From an uncultured Oceanospirillales bacterium (lineage in GTDB: Bacteria; Pseudomonadota; Gammaproteobacteria; Pseudomonadales; Endozoicomonadaceae): DNA of 55,904 nucleotides. The DNA lies in contig CAMRBW010000007.1 of NCBI GenBank assembly GCA_947040555.1, forward strand, positions 1 to 55,904, in the 5' to 3' direction. Numbering within the stretch: position 1 is the first letter of the stretch; the number at the start of each line of letters is the position of its first letter. The notes beneath the pieces were generated by a model. It did not search any database and was not told the DNA's origin. It saw nothing but the letters and a program-made list of their open reading frames with translations. A program made the translations under genes and the position numbers. Positions 7,562-16,659 of the stretch are shown piece by piece.

Positions 7562-9354
7562 TCCTCTTGTTTGCGAAATGCTTTGAATGGGTAGCCTTCG
7601 TCGGACATACCCCAGTTAACAAATTCAATAACGTTGAGACGCATGCCGTGAACCACGCCACTCATGATACAGAGCGCAAAGTTCAGAACATGACCGAGAA
7701 GCAGAATGACACCGGCAAATAGCACGCCGGTCACCGGACTGCTGTCCAGAGCATCCTTGGCCAGGTTGTTGAAGGTCATCGCCAGCGACGCACCCGACAG
7801 ACCCAGCGCGAACAGACGCATGTAGCTCAGCACATCACCAAAGGCACCGGTGATGTTGTAGATCGCCTTCAGACCATCCAGAGTACGCAGGATCTTACCT
7901 TTGGTGGTGGCATAGGGGCGTTCACTGCTGAACCAGAATACTGTACCGATACCGCCAATAATCATCAGCCAGCCAAGCGTTGTGCCGAGTAGCGCGAAGA
8001 TATAGCCGATTTTGCCAAGGTACATGAACACACCACCGAGCATGGTCGCTGACCAGCCCAGGTGGGCGTACGATGTGGTTTTATGACGGTTGATCCAGTA
8101 GTTCATAAAGTTGGCGATGATCAGATGAGCGACACCCACCACGATGGACAGAGTCATCATCGCGTTGTAATCGTTCATATTGATAAAGGCCAGCTTGTCA
8201 AGGACGCTGTTTGGCTCCGGCGCTACCCCGAAGTAACTGCCGATCATCACACCCCAGAGCATACCGAGGGTGGACATAAAGTAACCCATATTCAGCAGAC
8301 GACGACCGCCTTCTGTTTGCCCCATCTTCTTGTGGAACATGAGGAAAATGCCGAACAGAATCGCGCAGTAAGCGGCATCACTCATGATCATGGCGAAGAA
8401 CAGGGAGAAGGAGTAGAACACCATATTGCCCGGGTCCCAGGAACGGTAGCCGGGCACCTGGAAGAAGCTGAACGCCTCACTGCCGCCGCCGGTCCGCAAG
8501 GAGCTTTCCAGTAGCGTGGGGGGGGCGTCTTCGTCGGTCGGCTCCTCAAAGGTGACCGCTGCCAGCTTCTGATCGACGAACAGGCGAATATCCTGCTCAC
8601 GATCTTCAGGCATCCAGCCGGACACCAGGAAGAACTGATCCTCTTCAAGGGTGGCGCTGGCCACTTCCTGCAGGGTCTGTTCATCCTGAAAGCGAGCGAT
8701 CGCCTGGGATATGATGTAGACCCAGCGGGTTAGCGTCTCCCGTTCACTCTGAATATCTTCCAGGGCGATTTCTGCCTCTTCAAGGCGAATCTGCAGTTCA
8801 TCGAGGGAGTGCTTGCCGACGTGGGAACGCTTGATCGGCAGGATATCGGTGCTGGGTTCCTGCTTGGACAGCACAACAACGTAGGCATCTTTGTTGTCCT
8901 GATGCACCACCTCGTAAGGCAGCTCGAGTGCCTCAACGGCGATCATCTCTTTCAGGGGAACAACATAAAACCACAGTCGTATACTGGCCATCGCGCGCAG
9001 GGGGGCAAAATTGAATTCACCCCAGGGCTGAACCTCTCGGATACGCTTGATCAAGGCATCACGCTTATCAGCGGTTTGGCGATGCTCAAGTTTGTTGGCC
9101 TGCACCTTGTTGACGATATCGTTGGCGGTCAGCTCACCGCTACGGCGAGTCTCCCGGCGGCGCATCGGACAGCTGGTCAGCCAGTGCAGCGCATCCTTGG
9201 CGGATTGGACTTCACTCTGTTCACCAAAGGTCTCTTCCGACTGACGCAGGGGAATCAGGTGCATGCAGCCCAGACTTTGCAGTCCGCGCAGCAGCTCCTC
9301 TTTCTCACTGGACAGCCCCCACAGGGTGATCTTTTTGAGAGCCTTGATACTCAT
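7558..9354 (-). CDS. atpI: V/A-type ATPase subunit I (membrane stator)
   Basis: A 598-aa two-part protein. Residues 1 to about 310 are cytoplasmic with coiled-coil stretches, and the remainder has seven or eight transmembrane segments, starting near MVFYSFSLFFAMIMSDAAYC. An Arg in SYMRLFALGLSG (near residue 520) is the likely ion-channel arginine opposite the rotor carboxylate. It forms the ion path with the K ring and joins the peripheral stalk. It overlaps subunit D upstream and subunit K downstream by ATGA junctions. The length fits bacterial I subunits (600-660). Confidence 0.95.
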   Translation of the reverse strand: MSIKALKKITLWGLSSEKEELLRGLQSLGCMHLIPLRQSEETFGEQSEVQSAKDALHWLTSCPMRRRETRRSGELTANDIVNKVQANKLEHRQTADKRDALIKRIREVQPWGEFNFAPLRAMASIRLWFYVVPLKEMIAVEALELPYEVVHQDNKDAYVVVLSKQEPSTDILPIKRSHVGKHSLDELQIRLEEAEIALEDIQSERETLTRWVYIISQAIARFQDEQTLQEVASATLEEDQFFLVSGWMPEDREQDIRLFVDQKLAAVTFEEPTDEDAPPTLLESSLRTGGGSEAFSFFQVPGYRSWDPGNMVFYSFSLFFAMIMSDAAYCAILFGIFLMFHKKMGQTEGGRRLLNMGYFMSTLGMLWGVMIGSYFGVAPEPNSVLDKLAFINMNDYNAMMTLSIVVGVAHLIIANFMNYWINRHKTTSYAHLGWSATMLGGVFMYLGKIGYIFALLGTTLGWLMIIGGIGTVFWFSSERPYATTKGKILRTLDGLKAIYNITGAFGDVLSYMRLFALGLSGASLAMTFNNLAKDALDSSPVTGVLFAGVILLLGHVLNFALCIMSGVVHGMRLNVIEFVNWGMSDEGYPFKAFRKQED

Positions 9355-10025
9355 GGTATATCTCTCCCTTGGCCAGCTTCAGCAGCCACGGCCTGCGCAG
9401 CTTCACGGGTGCGAATTTGCTGTGCTTCTGCCGCATCCATTTTTGATTTGGAGATCTTGGCATTGACCACACCGGCCCGATCCTGATCAGACAGAAAGAT
9501 CTTGATGCGGGCGATGTTGCGCCTGGTCTGTGGAATCAGCACTTTGGAGAACAGGTTGACCCGCTGGGAGGTGGTGCGGGTGGCCGCACTGATCTCCTGG
9601 TAGCGGAGTTCACGCACCTGGCTTTCGATATGAAGCTCGGCCATTTCCTTCAGGCGTTCTACCAGAAAGTCAACCCAGTGGGGTTTGACCAGGTAGCTGT
9701 AGGGTTTGACTTCCACTTCTACTTTTTCAAGCCGTGGTACGCTGGTTCCCACAATGTTCTGTTCACCCAGAACAACGTTGGTCACTCTGACCAGACCGTC
9801 AACATCGATATCTTCGTAAGCCAGCATGGGCAGCTGGGCGGCGATATCTTTCTCGATCTGTTCAATGCGTTCGCGCGCTTCGGAGAGAGCCAGTTCAGCC
9901 TTCTTGCGTTCCACCATCAGTTGCTGGCGCTTGAGTTCAAGCGCAGGCAGGTAGCGGTTGAAGGTCTTGAGGCTGGCTTTTTCCTTGTTCAGCGAGCTTT
10001 TGTTTAACGATATTTTTGTGGCCAT
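9351..10025 (-). CDS. atpD: V/A-type ATPase subunit D (central rotor shaft)
   Basis: A 224-aa protein, largely helical, opening with KISLNKSSLNKEKASLKTFN and containing long charged helices at both ends with a short central region. This is the pattern of subunit D, the shaft that turns inside the catalytic ring. The C-terminal helix carries RVNLFSKVLIPQTRRNIARI, a segment typical of the family. It starts three bases after subunit B stops and overlaps subunit I. No F subunit gene is present, as in the chlamydial and spirochaetal operons. Confidence 0.93.
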   Translation of the reverse strand: MATKISLNKSSLNKEKASLKTFNRYLPALELKRQQLMVERKKAELALSEARERIEQIEKDIAAQLPMLAYEDIDVDGLVRVTNVVLGEQNIVGTSVPRLEKVEVEVKPYSYLVKPHWVDFLVERLKEMAELHIESQVRELRYQEISAATRTTSQRVNLFSKVLIPQTRRNIARIKIFLSDQDRAGVVNAKISKSKMDAAEAQQIRTREAAQAVAAEAGQGRDIP

Positions 10026-10028
10026 CTA

Positions 10029-11411
10029 TCAGGCCTCCGCGGTGGCAGCCGCCTCAGTGATCTGGGCATCGGCACGGTAATCGGGCCAGTACTTTTCCAC
10101 CAGACTCTGCTTCATCAGCGTCTCTTCCTGAGAGAAACACGCGGCCAGGGTCTGCCAGCAGGTGTCCAGAGCTTCTTCCAGAGGCATGACGGCGTCCAGG
10201 CTCATGAAGCGGGTGCGGAACAGGTCACCGAACTTGATGGTCTTCAAGTCGTAATCAGACAGCTCAAAAGCCATCGCCTGCTTCTGCTTGGCGTTCACGG
10301 AGTCGGAGTAGAAGCGGATCATGGTGTTCATGATCTGTGGATGGTCTTCACGGGTCTCTTTACCGGCGACCATCTGCTTCAGACGGGACAGGGAGCCGAA
10401 GGGATCCAGCATGCCGTCGTGCAGGTAGAACTGACCTTCGGTGATGTAACCGGTGTTGTCCGGAACCGGGTGGGTGACGTCGTTACCGGGCATGGTAGTC
10501 ACTGCCAGGATGGTGACCGAACCTGCGCCTTTGTAGTCGGCAGCCTTTTCGTAACGCTTGGCCAGCTGAGAGTAAAGATCACCCATGTAACCACGGTTGG
10601 CCGGGATCTTGTCCATCGCTACACCGATCTCTTTCATGGAGTCCGCGTAGGAGGTCATGTCGGTGAGCAGAACCAGGACCTTTTTGCCCTCTTTAACCGC
10701 GAAGTTCTCGGCCGTGGCCAGCGCCAGATCCGGAATCATCAGGCGTTCTACGGTCGGGTCGGAAGCCAGGTTGGAATACATCACGGTACGGGATGATACG
10801 CCGGCTTTTTCGAATTCGGTCTTGAAGAAGTGGTAGTCGTCGAAGATCAGACCCATACCACCAAATACCACAACGTCCGCTTCGGCCTGAATGGCGATGC
10901 GGGCCAGGAACTGGTTGTAGGGTTCACCGGAGACGGAGAAGATGGGGATTTTCTGGGATTCAACGAGGGTATTGAAAACATCGATCATCGGTACATTGGT
11001 ACGTACCATGCGGGAGGCGAGGACACGCTGGGTCGGATTGACGGAAGGGCCATCGATAACCACTTTCGGATCCTGATCCAGAGAAGGACCGCCGTCGATA
11101 CTCTCACCGGCACCATTAAAGATGCGCCCCAGAATGTTAGGGGAGTAGATGGCCTTCATCGGCTCGCCGAGGAAGCAGACCGCAGAAGTGGTAGACAATC
11201 CCCTGGTGCCGGCAAAGACCTGCAGTGATACTTCGTTGCCCTTCAGACGAATGATCTGGGCCATGGAGTAAGGCTGGCCATTCTGCTCGATCAGGGCGAG
11301 ATCACCGTTGCGGGCCTGTGACTGGCTACCATCCAGACTAGGAACCTCAACCCGAATGATGTCACCGACAATACTGAGTATGTTGGTGTAACGCACAAGG
11401 CTCTGGGACAT
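10029..11411 (-). CDS. atpB: V/A-type ATPase subunit B (regulatory)
   Basis: Non-catalytic nucleotide-binding subunit of the head, 460 aa. The start is placed at the ATG at 11409-11411 (MSQSLVRYTNILSIVGD) because the family begins there and an AGGA site lies upstream; the open frame extends 28 codons further without homology. Family blocks include SGEPYNQFLARIA in place of a working P-loop, DDYHFFKTEFEKAG, LLTDMTSYADSMKEI and GYMGDLYSQLAKRYE. It is the first gene of the operon here, whereas in the chlamydial and treponemal operons it follows A. Confidence 0.97.
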   Translation of the reverse strand: MSQSLVRYTNILSIVGDIIRVEVPSLDGSQSQARNGDLALIEQNGQPYSMAQIIRLKGNEVSLQVFAGTRGLSTTSAVCFLGEPMKAIYSPNILGRIFNGAGESIDGGPSLDQDPKVVIDGPSVNPTQRVLASRMVRTNVPMIDVFNTLVESQKIPIFSVSGEPYNQFLARIAIQAEADVVVFGGMGLIFDDYHFFKTEFEKAGVSSRTVMYSNLASDPTVERLMIPDLALATAENFAVKEGKKVLVLLTDMTSYADSMKEIGVAMDKIPANRGYMGDLYSQLAKRYEKAADYKGAGSVTILAVTTMPGNDVTHPVPDNTGYITEGQFYLHDGMLDPFGSLSRLKQMVAGKETREDHPQIMNTMIRFYSDSVNAKQKQAMAFELSDYDLKTIKFGDLFRTRFMSLDAVMPLEEALDTCWQTLAACFSQEETLMKQSLVEKYWPDYRADAQITEAAATAEA

Positions 11412-11793
11412 ATGTTGTTTCCTGTCCTGAAATAAGGAGTCTCTTGGAAGCAGATTCACACAGCGCCGGGTTTGGGGCGATGCAAGCGCCTGCACCTGCG
11501 CTGCTTCTCGAAAAACCTGTGATAGGCAACCAAACCCCGATGTCTGCCTTTTCTGCTGACGAGCTCCTGGTCAATTTACCCGGAGCGGCGTAACTGCGTA
11601 CTTTGTGCTTCTGCAGAGGCGCTTATCCGGTCTTGCCGCATGTGCAGCATTTTGAAACACATTTTACAAAAAAAAATTAAAAACAATGTGTCGCGTACAT
11701 TCGCACACCACACCATGCACCACGAAATCATGACCTTGAAAACGATTTTTGATTTCAGTTATTGATGGCGTTGCGAATCCTACCTGACAATTG
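11412..11793. other. Intergenic region upstream of the V/A-ATPase operon
   Basis: There is no supported gene in these 382 bases. The stretch must hold the ATPase operon promoter and the end of the arcC-like transcript. An AT-rich block at 11665-11690 (a run of A) with a weak acacatt/aatgtgt inverted repeat around it could end the arcC transcript. I could not place a convincing -35/-10 pair. Confidence 0.4.
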
Positions 11794-12732
11794 TTAGTCG
11801 TAGTACCTGATTCCTTTCGGAATGTTCACCTTGACGAAGGTGCCAGAACTACCTGCCAATATTGTTTCTGCGCAGTGCAGTCTGCCAATCGCCCCAAACT
11901 TACCACCTGATCTTACGAAATGGCATACGCATTCAACCTTACCCTCGTTGGTATTATCCGTAATTGACAGCGTCGAAATATGTTCCGGCGTGCATTCTTT
12001 GATCTTGCGAGTTACCACATCATCGTTGCGAATTTCCAGCGCTTCCTGATCTGTCAGATAGAGCAATCCGTCAGCTTCCAGCCCTTCAGCCAGAAGCTGG
12101 GCGGTTCGGTCCGGATCAATGATTGCGGCTACACCGTGGAGTTCTCCTTCTACATCCCGTCGAACCGGAACGCCGCCGCCGCTGCCGCAGACAAGGGTGA
12201 TATTTCCGGATGAGACAATATGGCGAAGGGCGGAGAGCCCGAAAATTTCCCGAGGCATAGGGGAGGGGACAACGCGACGGAAATAGTGACCGTCCTTGTT
12301 CAATACCCAGTCCGGCCAGGCATCTTTGATGAACTGGGCTTCATCATGGGTGTACACCGGTCCGGTCCAGGTATTCGGTGTGGCCATGGCCGGATCGTCC
12401 GGATCGATAAGCGTCTGGATGGACACGCTACAGATGTTCTGTTTTGGCAGTGCGTTGTACAGCTCCTTTTCAAAGCCAAAACCCGCCATGCCTTTACTCA
12501 TCGCGCCCAGAGCATCCAGGGGATAATTGTTCACTTCTTCGTAGCTCTCGTTCATCAGCGACAGCAGGGCGACCTGAGCACCAAGATCATGAACGATAAC
12601 GGTCTGATGCTCTTCGGCAATTTTCGCAATGGCGGCTGCAGCTGCCCGGATATTTTCCCGTTGTATGTGCGCTTCCAATGGTTGGTTACGCCCAAGAATG
12701 GTATTGCTGTCAAGCACCAAAACAAGAAGCAT
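11794..12732 (-). CDS. arcC: Carbamate-kinase-like protein with altered active-site motifs
   Basis: The 312-aa length and overall pattern match carbamate kinase, which makes ATP from carbamoyl phosphate at the end of the arginine deiminase pathway. Recognisable blocks are QRENIRAAAAAIAKIAEE, NNYPLDALGAMSKGMAGFGFE, FRRVVPSPMPREIFGL, LVCGSGGGVPV and TDQEALEI. The N-terminal phosphate-binding motif that is usually LGGNAL reads LDSNTI, and the usual HGNGPQVG reads HDLGAQVA. The Lys of the IDKD segment is Arg in IDPDRTAQLL. These are substrate-binding positions in true carbamate kinases, so activity is doubtful; a changed substrate, a regulatory role or decay are all possible. It lies downstream of arcA on the same strand with no arcB between. 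Confidence 0.75.
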   Translation of the reverse strand: MLLVLVLDSNTILGRNQPLEAHIQRENIRAAAAAIAKIAEEHQTVIVHDLGAQVALLSLMNESYEEVNNYPLDALGAMSKGMAGFGFEKELYNALPKQNICSVSIQTLIDPDDPAMATPNTWTGPVYTHDEAQFIKDAWPDWVLNKDGHYFRRVVPSPMPREIFGLSALRHIVSSGNITLVCGSGGGVPVRRDVEGELHGVAAIIDPDRTAQLLAEGLEADGLLYLTDQEALEIRNDDVVTRKIKECTPEHISTLSITDNTNEGKVECVCHFVRSGGKFGAIGRLHCAETILAGSSGTFVKVNIPKGIRYYD

Positions 12733-12916
12733 GTTAGAGAGTCTCCTGAACGGCCTGCGGAAAGAACAGTGAACAGAAATAGACCGTCACCTACCGCACC
12801 AGTAAGGTTTTTGTCTGCTACTGATTTATACAAGACCATTGTCTTGTGAGGGGCAGCAGCACCAAAGCTGTGTATCTATATAGTCAATAAACGAAAGGGC
12901 GCAAAATACACTTTTT

Positions 12917-12964
12917 ATTTAGGTGCTGATTTAGGTACTGATTTAGGTACTGATTTAGGTGTTA
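12917..12964. repeat. Tandem repeat, 12 bp x 4
   Basis: The unit atttaggtactg occurs four times, with a/g or end differences in the first and last copy, in the arcA-arcC gap (363 bases without a gene). No coding meaning is seen. Confidence 0.85.
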
Positions 12965-12986
12965 TTGATGGACTTCAGGAAGGCAG

Positions 12987-13045
12987 GTCATACAGCCACG
13001 TAAAGAGTGACAGACAGATGTTCAACTTTCAGTTGGCTGTATGAC
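12987..13045 (-). promoter_or_regulatory. 12-bp inverted repeat after arcA
   Basis: gtcatacagcca at 12987-12998 is perfectly complementary to 13034-13045, with a 35-base loop. It lies 51 bases beyond the arcA stop. It has no T-tract, so it is a candidate 3'-end stabiliser or partial terminator that separates arcA from the arcC-like gene. Confidence 0.45.
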
Positions 13046-13095
13046 GATATCGACTGTGTTATGTCATCTGACAGGAATGATCAGGCGGTTATCTA

Positions 13096-14322
13096 TCAGA
13101 TATCATCCCGTTCCAGTGGGCAACTCATACAGCGAGCCCCGCCCCGTCCGCGCCCGAGTTCATCGCCGGGAATGGTGAGCACGTTGATGCCCGCTTTTTG
13201 CATGTTTTCGATGGTGTAGATGTTGCGTTCATAGGCGACTACGGTTCCGGGTTTAATCGCAAGTACGTTGTTGGCATCATTCCACTGTTCCCGTTCGGCT
13301 TCAAAAACGTCGCCACCGGTGGGTATCATGCGCAAGGTGTCGAGCGCCAGCGCCCGGGCAATGGCATTGATAAAACCATCGTTTATTTTGGTGAAGATGA
13401 TCTCTTCATCATCTCCCTCTTTGGGGGTGAGTTCCCAGCAATTATTGTCCTGCATGATCGGGGGAAAGTAGGAGAAGCAGTCTCTATCCATTTGGGTTAA
13501 TACCGTATCCAGATGCATGCAGCTGCGTGCCTTGGGCAATTGCAGGGCGATCACCTTGTTAGCCTGACCGGTTTTGAACAGCGCCCGGCTCAGGTTTTCA
13601 ACACCCTGCGATGTGGTTCGTTCAGACATGCCTATCAGGACCGTCCCCCTGCCAAGAACAAGTACGTCTCCGCCTTCTATGGTGGCGTTATCATAGTTGT
13701 CGTCAGTGTCACCATAGTAGGTGTTGAAGTGTGCCTGCCGGAACATCGGATGAAACTTGTAAATTGCGCGAAAGTGAATAGTTTCGCGTTTGCGGGCAGA
13801 CTTTGCCATCGGGTTTATAGAAACACCGCCGTATATCCAGCAGGAGGTGTCTCTGGTAAACAGATGATTGGGAATGGGAGGGTGAATGAAGTCGGTTTTG
13901 CCCATCATACACAGTGTTGGATTGCTGGAGGTGGAGTCAAATTCATCAACTGTCAGCCCTCCGGACAGGTAGGCGGCAAGATCCTCATTATTCATTTCCT
14001 CAAAAAAACACCGGACTTCCCTGGCCAGAGTCTTTCCGTAATGGTGTTCACTGCAGTGACGATCCAAAATCCATGATTTTGCTTCAGGTACAGCAAGGGT
14101 TTCTGTAAAGATATCTTTCAGAAGAGAGACTTCAACGCCTTGACCTTCAAGCACTTGCCGAAAAATATCATGCTCTGCTTCGGCGCGTTCTGCGTGTAAG
14201 ACATCATCAAACAACAGCTCCTGACAGTTGGACGGAGTCAGACGACGAAGAGAGAGTTCCGGTCGATGAAGCAGCACCCTTCGAAGCTGACCAACTTCGG
14301 AACCAACATAGAAACGGGACAT
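13096..14322 (-). CDS. arcA: Arginine deiminase
   Basis: Converts L-arginine to citrulline and ammonia, the first step of the arginine deiminase pathway, in the cytoplasm. The protein is 408 aa, within the usual 400-420. Active-site blocks are all present: [13 protein letters not shown] with the FTRD motif, [10 protein letters not shown], the MHLDTVLT block with the catalytic His, and the C-terminal [13 protein letters not shown] with the nucleophilic Cys near residue 398. The enzyme should be active. The pathway's ornithine carbamoyltransferase is not in the window and the carbamate kinase downstream looks altered, so this deiminase may act mainly for ammonia release (acid tolerance) or arginine depletion. 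An FNR/ANR-like site lies about 115 bases upstream. Confidence 0.96.
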   Translation of the reverse strand: MSRFYVGSEVGQLRRVLLHRPELSLRRLTPSNCQELLFDDVLHAERAEAEHDIFRQVLEGQGVEVSLLKDIFTETLAVPEAKSWILDRHCSEHHYGKTLAREVRCFFEEMNNEDLAAYLSGGLTVDEFDSTSSNPTLCMMGKTDFIHPPIPNHLFTRDTSCWIYGGVSINPMAKSARKRETIHFRAIYKFHPMFRQAHFNTYYGDTDDNYDNATIEGGDVLVLGRGTVLIGMSERTTSQGVENLSRALFKTGQANKVIALQLPKARSCMHLDTVLTQMDRDCFSYFPPIMQDNNCWELTPKEGDDEEIIFTKINDGFINAIARALALDTLRMIPTGGDVFEAEREQWNDANNVLAIKPGTVVAYERNIYTIENMQKAGINVLTIPGDELGRGRGGARCMSCPLERDDI

Positions 14323-14434
14323 TATTATTATCTCCTGTATATCGAACAGGTTTTTATTTTTTACGCTTTATGTGCATGGCTATAGATAGTCTGACAGATG
14401 TCGGAAGACTTAGCTTATCACGGCTTTTTGTAGG

Positions 14435-14448
14435 TTAATCAAGTTCAA
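14435..14448 (-). promoter_or_regulatory. Possible FNR/ANR box upstream of arcA
   Basis: On the minus strand the sequence is ttgaa-cttg-attaa, against the consensus TTGAT-N4-ATCAA (8 of 10 positions). The place suits oxygen-responsive control of arcA, as known for arc operons in pseudomonads. The match is imperfect, so this is a suggestion only. Confidence 0.3.
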
Positions 14449-14464
14449 ATGTTTATTGTGGAAT

Positions 14465-15076
14465 TCAGTCCTGTTCTTTGCTCAGAAACTTGCGCGCATT
14501 GTCTGAAACAACTTCACCGGTCTGGGTATCGACAGCCATCAAACGTTGCTGTCTGGTTTTGTCCAGATAGATGATGATGCGGACATCACGACCATTTTGT
14601 TTTGCCTGACGCGTACGGATAATCTTGGTAATGCTGTACTTGCCACGGAGATCGGCCAGTAGAATTTCCAGCGGAATTTTTTTCTGGCCTTTTGGAACGA
14701 CGTAGCTTCTGTCTCTGATCACCTCACCGGTGATTGAGTCAATGGTCATAATGCGCGTGTCCCTGGTCTCGGGCAGCAGGTAGATCACTTTGTCGGCTTC
14801 CCGCCCGTTTTCATCCGCTTCGAAGGTTTTGATGATGTTCATGTCAGGGTGTGTTTTTCGGACGGTGGCAATCAATTTTTCAAGGTGCAAAGCTCTGGGA
14901 GAGCTGGGAATACTTTTTTCTGGTGCAGGTGCAGGTGCTGGTGCTGTTGGTGCCGGAGCCGGGGCTTCTGCCATGATCATAGTAGAAGTCAGTAGACAAC
15001 AAAGAGAGGCTATTTGCAGTTGGCGCAGAATCTTTCGGTCTTGATGTGGGAAACTAAAGAGAGGGGTCATGGTCAA
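14465..15076 (-). CDS. Exported protein with two PepSY-like repeats
   Basis: A 203-aa protein with a basic start, a hydrophobic stretch (LQIASLCCLLTSTMIMAEA) fitting a signal peptide, then a Pro-Ala linker (PAPAPTAPAPAPAPE). Two similar units follow, near residues 63-125 and 133-197. Each has a helix, a charged strand and the pattern ..GR..D..IIYL..TR..R.M..D..TGEV.., with ITGEVIRDRSYV in the first and QTGEVVSDNARKF in the second. This resembles the PepSY fold found in periplasmic peptidase propeptides and sensors. A periplasmic binding or inhibitor role is only a guess. The gene is divergent from avtA, with about 245 bases between. Confidence 0.6.
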   Translation of the reverse strand: MTMTPLFSFPHQDRKILRQLQIASLCCLLTSTMIMAEAPAPAPTAPAPAPAPEKSIPSSPRALHLEKLIATVRKTHPDMNIIKTFEADENGREADKVIYLLPETRDTRIMTIDSITGEVIRDRSYVVPKGQKKIPLEILLADLRGKYSITKIIRTRQAKQNGRDVRIIIYLDKTRQQRLMAVDTQTGEVVSDNARKFLSKEQD

Positions 15077-15321
15077 TTCTCGACACGGGATGTTTGAAAC
15101 CTAGAAGTAAATTTAGGGAAAATCCAGTATTGAGAATTGACAACTGTTTTTTATTGCTTGCTCAAGTTACGTACAGTTTTTCAGACCAATAACGCCTGCA
15201 CACCATCGTATCGACTTCGCACACCTATCAGGAAGAAGTAATATAGCGGGGCTATATAGGAGACACTGGTTTTCCATTTCACGCTGTCCACTTATAGAGA
15301 ACCACTTACGTAGAGAACCAT

Positions 15322-16590
15322 ATGCTTCTGTCAAAATTTGGGGAAAAGTTCACCTGCCACTCGGGAATACTGTCATTGATGGATGACCTGGGAAATGCTC
15401 TTGCCGGCAATGATCACATGATCATGATGGGGGGAGGGAACCCTGCCCATATCCCTGAAATGGAGGATATTTTCCGACAGCGATTGCAGTGTATTCTGGA
15501 CTCCAGGAATCAATTTAGCCGGCTAATCGGTACCTATGATCCTCCGGCGGGTGATCAGGATTTCTGCCGGGAGCTGGCGGCCATGCTGCGGCGCAGATTT
15601 GGCTGGAAACTGACGGCGCGCAATATCTGCCTGACCCAGGGTAGCCAGACCGCCTTTTTCATGCTGTTTAATATATTGGGCGGGCCAACCAGGAGTGGAC
15701 AAAAGCGCAGGATTCAGCTGCCGCTGGCTCCCGAGTACATCGGTTACAGCGATTGTGGCATCGGTGAAGAGCTGTTTGCCGCTGAACGGCCGGATATCGA
15801 AGAGATTGATGCCCACACCTTTAAATACCATGTGAATTTTGATGCCCTGAATGTCAATCGTGATACTGCGGCTCTGTGTATCTCCCGACCAACCAACCCT
15901 ACCGGTAATGTACTGACCGACGGGGAGCTTGAACGGCTCAATGCTCTGGCCAAAGAACACGATATTCCTCTCATCATTGATGGCGCCTACGGGCTACCCT
16001 TTCCCGAGCTGATATTTACCGAAGCGACCCCCCACTGGGATGAGCATGTGATCCTCTGTCTGAGCCTCTCCAAATTGGGTTTGCCGGCTCTGCGTACCGG
16101 CATTGTCATCGCTTGTGAAGAGGTCATTGCCGCCGTTTCAGCTATGAATGCCATCACCAGCCTCGCACCCAACAGCGTCGGCGCTATGGTGACCGTCGAT
16201 ATGATTCGTGATGACAGCATCATGACCATGAGCCAGACCATCATTCGCCCCTGGTATGAAGAGCGGCTTGCGTTTGCCTGCCGTGAGTTCAAACGGGCGC
16301 TGGGGGAGGAGCTGCCGTGGGCGATGCACAAGCCGGAAGGTGCCATGTTCCTGTGGCTCTGGTTTCGGGATCTTCCTATCACCAGTCTGGCGCTTTATGA
16401 GCGGCTGAAGCAGAGAGGGGTGCTGGTGGTCTCTGGTCACTATTTTTTCCCCGGCCTGAAAGAGGAGTGGCAACACCGCCATGAGTGCCTTAGGGTGACT
16501 TATACCCGGGATCAGGATACTGTACGACGAGGTATTGATATTATTGCCGAAGAGGTACGCAAGGCCTATTCAGAAACGCTCACTAAATAG
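15322..16590 (+). CDS. avtA: Valine-pyruvate aminotransferase
   Basis: Pyridoxal-phosphate enzyme that exchanges the amino group between valine and pyruvate, giving alanine and 2-oxoisovalerate. It is 422 aa, as in E. coli AvtA. AvtA-type blocks are the N-terminal SKFGEKFTCHSGILSLMDDL, GGGNPAHIP, the cofactor-contact segment LTQGSQTAFFMLFN, SRPTNPTGNVLTD and LSLSKLGLPALRTG, where the Lys binds the cofactor. The C-terminus has VVSGHYFFPGL. The last codons and the TAG stop lie inside a 21-bp tandem repeat, so the stop is repeated in frame downstream. No strong ribosome binding site is seen before the ATG; a short repeat (agagaacca) precedes it. Confidence 0.92.
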   Translation: MLLSKFGEKFTCHSGILSLMDDLGNALAGNDHMIMMGGGNPAHIPEMEDIFRQRLQCILDSRNQFSRLIGTYDPPAGDQDFCRELAAMLRRRFGWKLTARNICLTQGSQTAFFMLFNILGGPTRSGQKRRIQLPLAPEYIGYSDCGIGEELFAAERPDIEEIDAHTFKYHVNFDALNVNRDTAALCISRPTNPTGNVLTDGELERLNALAKEHDIPLIIDGAYGLPFPELIFTEATPHWDEHVILCLSLSKLGLPALRTGIVIACEEVIAAVSAMNAITSLAPNSVGAMVTVDMIRDDSIMTMSQTIIRPWYEERLAFACREFKRALGEELPWAMHKPEGAMFLWLWFRDLPITSLALYERLKQRGVLVVSGHYFFPGLKEEWQHRHECLRVTYTRDQDTVRRGIDIIAEEVRKAYSETLTK

Positions 16591-16659
16591 ACGGAAGAAC
16601 TCACTAAATAGACGGAAGAACTCACTAAATAGACGGAAGAACTCACTAAATAGACGGAA
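16581..16659. repeat. Tandem repeat, 21 bp x 3.8, across the avtA stop codon
   Basis: The unit cactaaatagacggaagaac plus a final t is repeated at 16581, 16602, 16623 and 16644 (last copy partial). Each copy contains the in-frame TAG. The unit is a multiple of three, so read-through would meet a new stop every seven codons. Confidence 0.92.
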
